Below are positions 59,372-64,000 of a stretch of DNA of 64,000 nucleotides, piece by piece. The first letter of the stretch is position 1. Each line of letters opens with the position of its first letter. The stretch comes from Artemisia argyi (Eukaryota > Streptophyta > Magnoliopsida > Asterales > Asteraceae). The stretch is taken from assembly GCA_030686995.1 (NCBI GenBank), contig CM060703.1:120014861-120078860 (forward strand), given 5' to 3'. Below the pieces are notes generated by a model. That model had not been told where the DNA came from, did no database searches, and saw nothing but the letters and a program-made list of their open reading frames with translations. Both the position numbers and the translations under genes were made by a program.

Positions 59372-60790
59372 TGATACGTGGGAATCGCACTAGGCTTTAC
59401 CTTTCAAGGGATCTTGAGAAGCTTACAACCCCCACCAAGCAATGTACCTGACCGTTGTAGTGTAGTATAGTGACAAGTACCGGGGGATTGATCGTTCAGC
59501 TAGGAATAGTGTCGCTAGGATTAGAAAACCTAAATACTAGTTCTAAAGATGATGGAAGATTATTTTTGTATTTTTTTTATTTTTTAGAAAGCAAGTAAAA
59601 TCTCGGGTTTGAAGAATTTGGGCGGAATTAGTTGCTAGTCAACTAACCCAATACTAAAGATGCAATCAAAATAAAATACTAGAAATGAAAATGAACTAAA
59701 TTATACTAAGGTTTTGAGCAATAAGTGGAGAAAATGTGTTTACTTAGATTTCACTAATCCCTAGACATCTTTTACACGTTAATTACTTGTTATAGTTACG
59801 TGGATGACGGATTGTATTTCTTAATACCATTCATGGGGTGGCACACTTACTTCCCCAATTCTATGAGTGCCTACTTCACTCCTATGTCGAGCCGTTAAAA
59901 ACTCCTAACATGGGATCATTAGAAATTACTCATGCAGTAAATACAACCAATAAAACCTAGTGCACATCGGTTCATGATTCCTAAGACGTTCAAGCATGTT
60001 ACCATTTGGAGATCTGCCAGCTTTCTTAAGCCTAACATCGAAATCATTCATCCAATACAACCATAAACAAGTAATCAACACATAATTAACATCTAGGTTT
60101 CATTAGATCTAAGCAAACACAAGATAGATCTAGCCTAACATGATAGAATTAAGATAAGAACAAGATATAGACAACCAACACATAGACATATTGATTGAAT
60201 TAAAAGAATACTTATCTCAATTACACATGAAAGGGATCAAGGGCAAAGAACCCTTGAAAAACCTGTAAAATTCGTCTTAAGTTCGGACCTAGGGTTTCTC
60301 CAAAACTCCTCTCCTTTTAATGTGAAAATTAGAAAACTATATATAGGAAATAGGGGCTGACGGCGTCAAGACATAACTTGTGACGCCGTCATCTCGCCGC
60401 CAAAATACTTCTCGGACTGCCTTGATCTACTTCTGACGCCGTCATGTGTTAGCATTTTCCAGGCCGTCGTGCATTTTACTCTTGACGCCCTACCTTGTGA
60501 CGCCGTCAAATCTGTACTGGGTCGTCATGGAAAGTCATGGAATTTACTCTTGACGCCGTCAGAAATTCCTTCTTGACGTCGTCACCTACTGTTCCCAGCT
60601 TGGAAAATTGAGACTTTGCCATTTTCTTCACTTTTATGCTCCAAAAACGTCCAAAATGGCTTCTTTTCCAGATTTCACTCCCAAAGTACCTAAAATCACA
60701 AAAGGAACGATTTAGAGCAATATTTGATCAAATAAATTCAATTCCGGGCTTAAATGACCCCCTAAAAGTGGTTCATTTTTCGCCTCATCA
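59372..60790 (-). mobile_element. Family-B 5' LTR
   Basis: Partner of 53042-54459. Right flank ATCAC is the target duplication. Confidence 0.95.
60337..60584 (-). promoter_or_regulatory. Family-B 5' LTR promoter with TGACG array
   Basis: CTATATATAG at 60337-60346, then TGACGNCGTCA palindromes starting at 60358, 60381, 60434, 60498, 60551 and 60574. This is the copy that would drive element transcription. Confidence 0.6.
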
Positions 60791-60795
60791 ATCAC

Positions 60796-62632
60796 TACAT
60801 CCATCACCAGTACCATCCCACTCAGCAACAGTACCATCAGTCACACCACCATCACCAGTACCAATACCATCTCACCAACCAACACAAACACCATCTGCAA
60901 CTTCACCATCATTGTCACATCATAACTCACCACCACAATCTCCTCCACAACAAAGTGTAGATACTCAGACTGTCAGGGAATTAAAGGAGCAAGTACAGCA
61001 CTTGCAAACTTCTCTTGAAAGTCAAAACAAACATTTTACAGAGATCAACACCAAGTTAGTTAAGAGGGTTGAGAAATTAGAGTCGAAGGTGAAATTGTTG
61101 AAGGGTAAAAGAACATCTCAGTTGGTTGTTTCTAGTTCCTCAAGTTTAGATGCAGAGGGTTTGGGTCTCTCTTCCAAAAAGGGGAGGATGGGTAGTTCTA
61201 AGGATGAAAAAGAGATTCAATTTCAGTTTCATGAAGGTACACAAGTGATTGATGAAGAGCCTGCTATTCAAGAAACAGAGCCTGCTACTCAAGAAAAAGA
61301 GCCTGTTAGCTTGAAAGATACTGCTGAAGCAGAGCAAGAGCCTACTGGGATTCAGAGGCTATTAGCTATGAATTTAAAAGGTTCTGATCAAGTGTCTTAT
61401 AAAAGAAAGAGAGGATCACAGCCTCAGGGAAGGTTTCTTGTTTCTGATGAACAATCTGCTGCTCCAAGTCCAGTATCATCACCAAAAGACAAGGGCAAGA
61501 AAATTGTGGTTGAAGATGAACCAAAGCCTAAAAAGATGAAGCAGAAAGAGCAAGCACAATTGGCTGTAGATGAAAAGTTTTCCAAACAGCTTCATGAAGA
61601 AGAAGTTTTAAGGGCTGAAGAAGAATCAAGAATGTTGCAAGAAAAGTTTGATGCTCAGCTGCAATACATCATTTCCATTGATCCAATTGTAAGAGGTGAA
61701 GCTTACACTCTGGTGTGTGATGAGTCTCTTAGCTCAGATGAAATGACAATCAAACTCAATGATTTCATCACCAAGAAATACAATCAAGAGGAATTGGATG
61801 ATGTCTATCAGCAGATTCAGAAGAATCAGAAGAAAGGATTTAAAATGCCAATTCTGAAGCAGATCAGAAGAAATTCTTCAAGATATATCTGAAAAGAGAA
61901 GTGAACATGAAAGATCATCAACTCAAAGGTAAATCTTTTGATGAATTGAAGCTTCTATACTTAGAGGCTTACAGAAAAAACAAAACCAGTTTTCTCATGG
62001 ATACACAAGAAAGACCTTCCAAAGGAAGAAAAGATGATCAGAAGGAACAAACAGCAGACTTGCCTCCTGTTCAATCAAGAGAAATGGTTGTCCATGTTCC
62101 ACAAGTTATTTTTGCTGAACCCTTACATGCATGGCATCCAGTTATAGATTGGGAAATCTTCAATGACAAGTTTGGCAAAGCATGGAAGATAACAAGAGTT
62201 GGAAATAAGGTTAAGATTTTCAAGAACTTTGAAAATCTACTTAGAGCTTGTAGCAGAATGGATTTAGATGAATTATGGGTATTAGTTCAAGAGAAGCTGA
62301 CAACCAAGTATAAGCCTGATGCAAAGGAACAAGAGCTATGGGTGGAGTTCAGCAGATTGTATGATCCAAATCCAACTGATACACATTGGAAATTTCCTTC
62401 CTATGATTTATCTGTTACATGGGAATACTTCAGCATGAGTCATGTTCATCATCTTTCCACTCATAGTGGAATAGAGCTCATTATGCTAGGTGAGAAGGAG
62501 TATCCTTTAATCTATGAAGTATTATCAGTCTTGATCTCCAACAAGCTATTATGTGAAGAAGAAACTGATGCAGTCAAAAGATTGAAAGAGAGCATATTTG
62601 ATCAGTATGAAAGCCTAAGGAGAAAAAGGTAA
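60796..62632 (+). pseudogene. Copia third ORF, C-terminal part
   Basis: Continues the frame from 53041. A Pro/Ser/Thr-rich stretch (HPSPVPSHSATVPS) is followed by a coiled coil (about 60970-61110, RELKEQVQHLQTSLESQ), then acidic and basic low-complexity. TGA at 61890 plus a frameshift lead to 61901-62632, which holds LKGKSFDELKLLY, WHPVIDWEIF and RACSRMDLDELWVLV, matching the end of the 2640-5889 copy (FDRED). The final ~120 residues are missing from that other copy. The role is unknown. The coiled coil and charge suggest an interaction or RNA-binding protein more than an envelope. Confidence 0.78.
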
Positions 62633-62687
62633 GGTTTTTGGAAGAGTTCCCTCAAATCCTCAAGGTATGAATTTTATTCACAAAGAA

Positions 62688-62729
62688 ACTTGGTTATTTT
62701 AAAAGGGAATAACAAGTTTAGGGGAGAGT
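62688..62729 (+). promoter_or_regulatory. Copia polypurine tract with hairpin
   Basis: TTAGGGGAGAG (62718-62728) lies before the 3' LTR. Immediately upstream ACTTGGTTATT (62688-62698) and AATAACAAGT (62708-62717) pair with a single bulged G. Confidence 0.65.
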
Positions 62730-63439
62730 TGTTGGGAATAAAATGAACAAAGCAAAAGAGTCTGCCAGAAGAGCCTGCTAGTTGATAGCTAAGCCTGCCT
62801 CTTCAGTTTTGTTGATGTTGAAGATATACTAACAGTACCTTCTGGGTAAGAAGGTACTGCTAGTTAAAGAAGGTCCTGCCAGTATTCACGACAAGTTGTT
62901 ATATTTTATTTAGAGATATTTAGTTGTATTATTAGTCTTTGTACAAAGTTATAAGTTAAGTAGAAGTAGTACAGAAGTCTCAGTAGATAAAATGAGTGTT
63001 TTACCTTGAAAGGTGTAATATTAGGATAAGATAAGTCTTTAATATATTATATTAAGCAACTTGACAACTTGTAATAAGGGCTCCTTATACTATAAAAGGA
63101 ACCCTTAAGTCACCTTCTTAGATATCTTTTCCCATAACCTTCTCATAGTTTTCCATGCATAACTTTCATCTTTAAAACCCTTTCACGTATCAAAGATTCA
63201 AGGTTACACTTGTAATCCTGGTGATAGTTTAGATCACCCGTATTATTTCATCAATAATATTGAATCGTTTTGTGTTATTCATGTTGCGTTCATTCTCATT
63301 TACTTATTCACCACCTTTGTTCCTTTAGTGTGTTTTAGTAAATTCCGCGTGCTAACTCACATTCATTCATAAATATCCTAAACACATTAATGAGATTAAC
63401 ATCCCAAGTGTTTGCATAAATCAATAGAATCCTTCCACA
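62730..63439 (+). mobile_element. Copia 3' LTR
   Basis: 710 bp. Keeps the U3 hairpin (62834-62843 / 62849-62858) and TATAAAAGG (63091-63099). Confidence 0.95.
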
Positions 63440-64000
63440 GTGTGCTTGTGTCTGTGTTGACTGGTCAAAGGTAGAGGTCAGGGGTTCGGCCCTTGGCTTC
63501 TACTTTTTTTATGAAACATTTTTTTTTTGTTCTTTCTTTTTACAAACTGTTTGAAAACATAAAAATAACCAACTAAAAAAAATAATAGTATTTGAAATCA
63601 ACAATTAAGCTGGGAATTAGCTTATATGCTCAACAGTTGTGGCTAAGTTCTTAAAACATCAAATCTTCAAACTGTTACAAGCACATAGGTTCTCAAAAGG
63701 CTTCGATTACAATAAATGGCATACAAATCAACTAAACCTAACCTAATGAGTAGAAAAAGAAACTATCTAGGGATCAAAATAAGCTATCCTAGGGAAAATA
63801 AGATAATCCTAAACTAGGAGGGGACCTAATAAGATAAGGGAAGCAGATAATAAGTAGTTATCAAAACCTAGAAAGCTCTAACTAGGCAAAATTCCAAAAA
63901 AGGGCTGCAACAAAAACAGGACAGATGGGCATATTCAAGGGCCTAACAAGCATACAAAAAAATTCCTAAAAATTAAATAAAATTACAAGCTTGAAAAGAA

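Larger units (their letters stand above)
53042..60790 (-). mobile_element. Family-B gypsy element, non-autonomous, TSD ATCAC
   Basis: LTRs 53042-54459 and 59372-60790 (1,418 and 1,419 bp) with duplications ATCAC at 53037-53041 and 60791-60795. A tRNA-Asp type primer site and gag place it in the Athila/TAT area. The internal region (4.9 kb) codes for gag and a protease fused to an integrase tail; RT, RNase H and integrase core are absent. It inserted into the Copia third ORF. A third LTR of the family is at 1-889. Confidence 0.88.
44624..63439 (+). mobile_element. SIRE-type Copia element, TSD GTGTG
   Basis: TG...CA LTRs at 44624-45334 and 62730-63439, flanked by GTGTG (44619-44623, 63440-63444). 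Internal order is primer site, gag, protease, integrase, RT, RNase H, an untranslated gap, a large third ORF and a polypurine tract. A third ORF after pol plus the integrase-before-RT order places it in the SIRE/Maximus lineage. I count about 18 substitutions and one indel between LTRs (~2.5%), so it is older than CRM. The net size without the nested family-B element is about 11 kb. Confidence 0.93.
43791..64000 (-). mobile_element. Family-A 5' LTR, split by Copia, continuing past the window
   Basis: 43791-44623 and 63445-64000 match the 3' LTR (14945-15060, 16823-18600). The Copia element lies between them with a GTGTG duplication, so the LTR was one piece before. A ~515-bp segment present in the 3' LTR (about 17850-18365) is missing here near 63750. 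The LTR continues outside the window. Confidence 0.85.

Overview
This window looks like plant nuclear DNA. It is AT-rich and carries long microsatellites, and almost all of it is nested LTR retrotransposons plus a few broken gene pieces. The Copia third ORF and the Athila-type gag/protease proteins most resemble sets I associate with Asteraceae genomes (lettuce, sunflower, Tanacetum, Artemisia). That family-level guess comes from memory of protein style, not from a search. I see no intact host gene.

Left block, 1-6933. A SIRE-type Copia third ORF (minus strand, 5889-2640) is cut by an Athila-like family-A LTR (1445-2639). That LTR is cut by a Tekay-like LTR (890-1444), which is cut by a family-B LTR (1-889). 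A small plus-strand gene (6382-6933) with its own TATA box diverges from the third ORF.

Gene-fragment block, 7431-14853. It holds a B3-like exon, the C-terminus of a Helitron/Pif1-type helicase, and an unknown acidic multi-exon gene on the minus strand whose exons encode SUMO-interaction-like motifs. A 3.2 kb family-A solo LTR (11154-14373, TSD CATAC) sits in one intron of that gene.

Main nest, 14945 to beyond 64000. One minus-strand, apparently non-autonomous Athila-like element (family A; gag and protease but no RT or integrase) hosts everything else. Its 3' LTR (14945-28531) contains a TIR transposon placed between microsatellite tracts, and a 2.7 kb solo LTR of family C (TSD TAGGG). That solo LTR is split by a young CRM-like chromovirus (19519-24695, TSD GGAGA). 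Its internal region contains a deleted Tekay-like element (30529-39844). Its 5' LTR (from 43791) is split by a SIRE-type Copia element on the plus strand (44624-63439, TSD GTGTG). The Copia third ORF is in turn split by a family-B gypsy element (53042-60790, TSD ATCAC).

All retroelement coding regions carry stops or frameshifts. The most interesting signals are structural. They include covarying hairpins attached to polypurine tracts and duplicated about 1.6 kb apart in two families, an array of TGACG palindromes just upstream of the family-B TATA box, a tRNA-like module inside family-A LTRs, a CRM reading frame that runs through its polypurine tract into the 3' LTR, and a 38-bp hairpin repeat array in the Tekay element. 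No searches were run, so lineage names are judgements from visible motifs.
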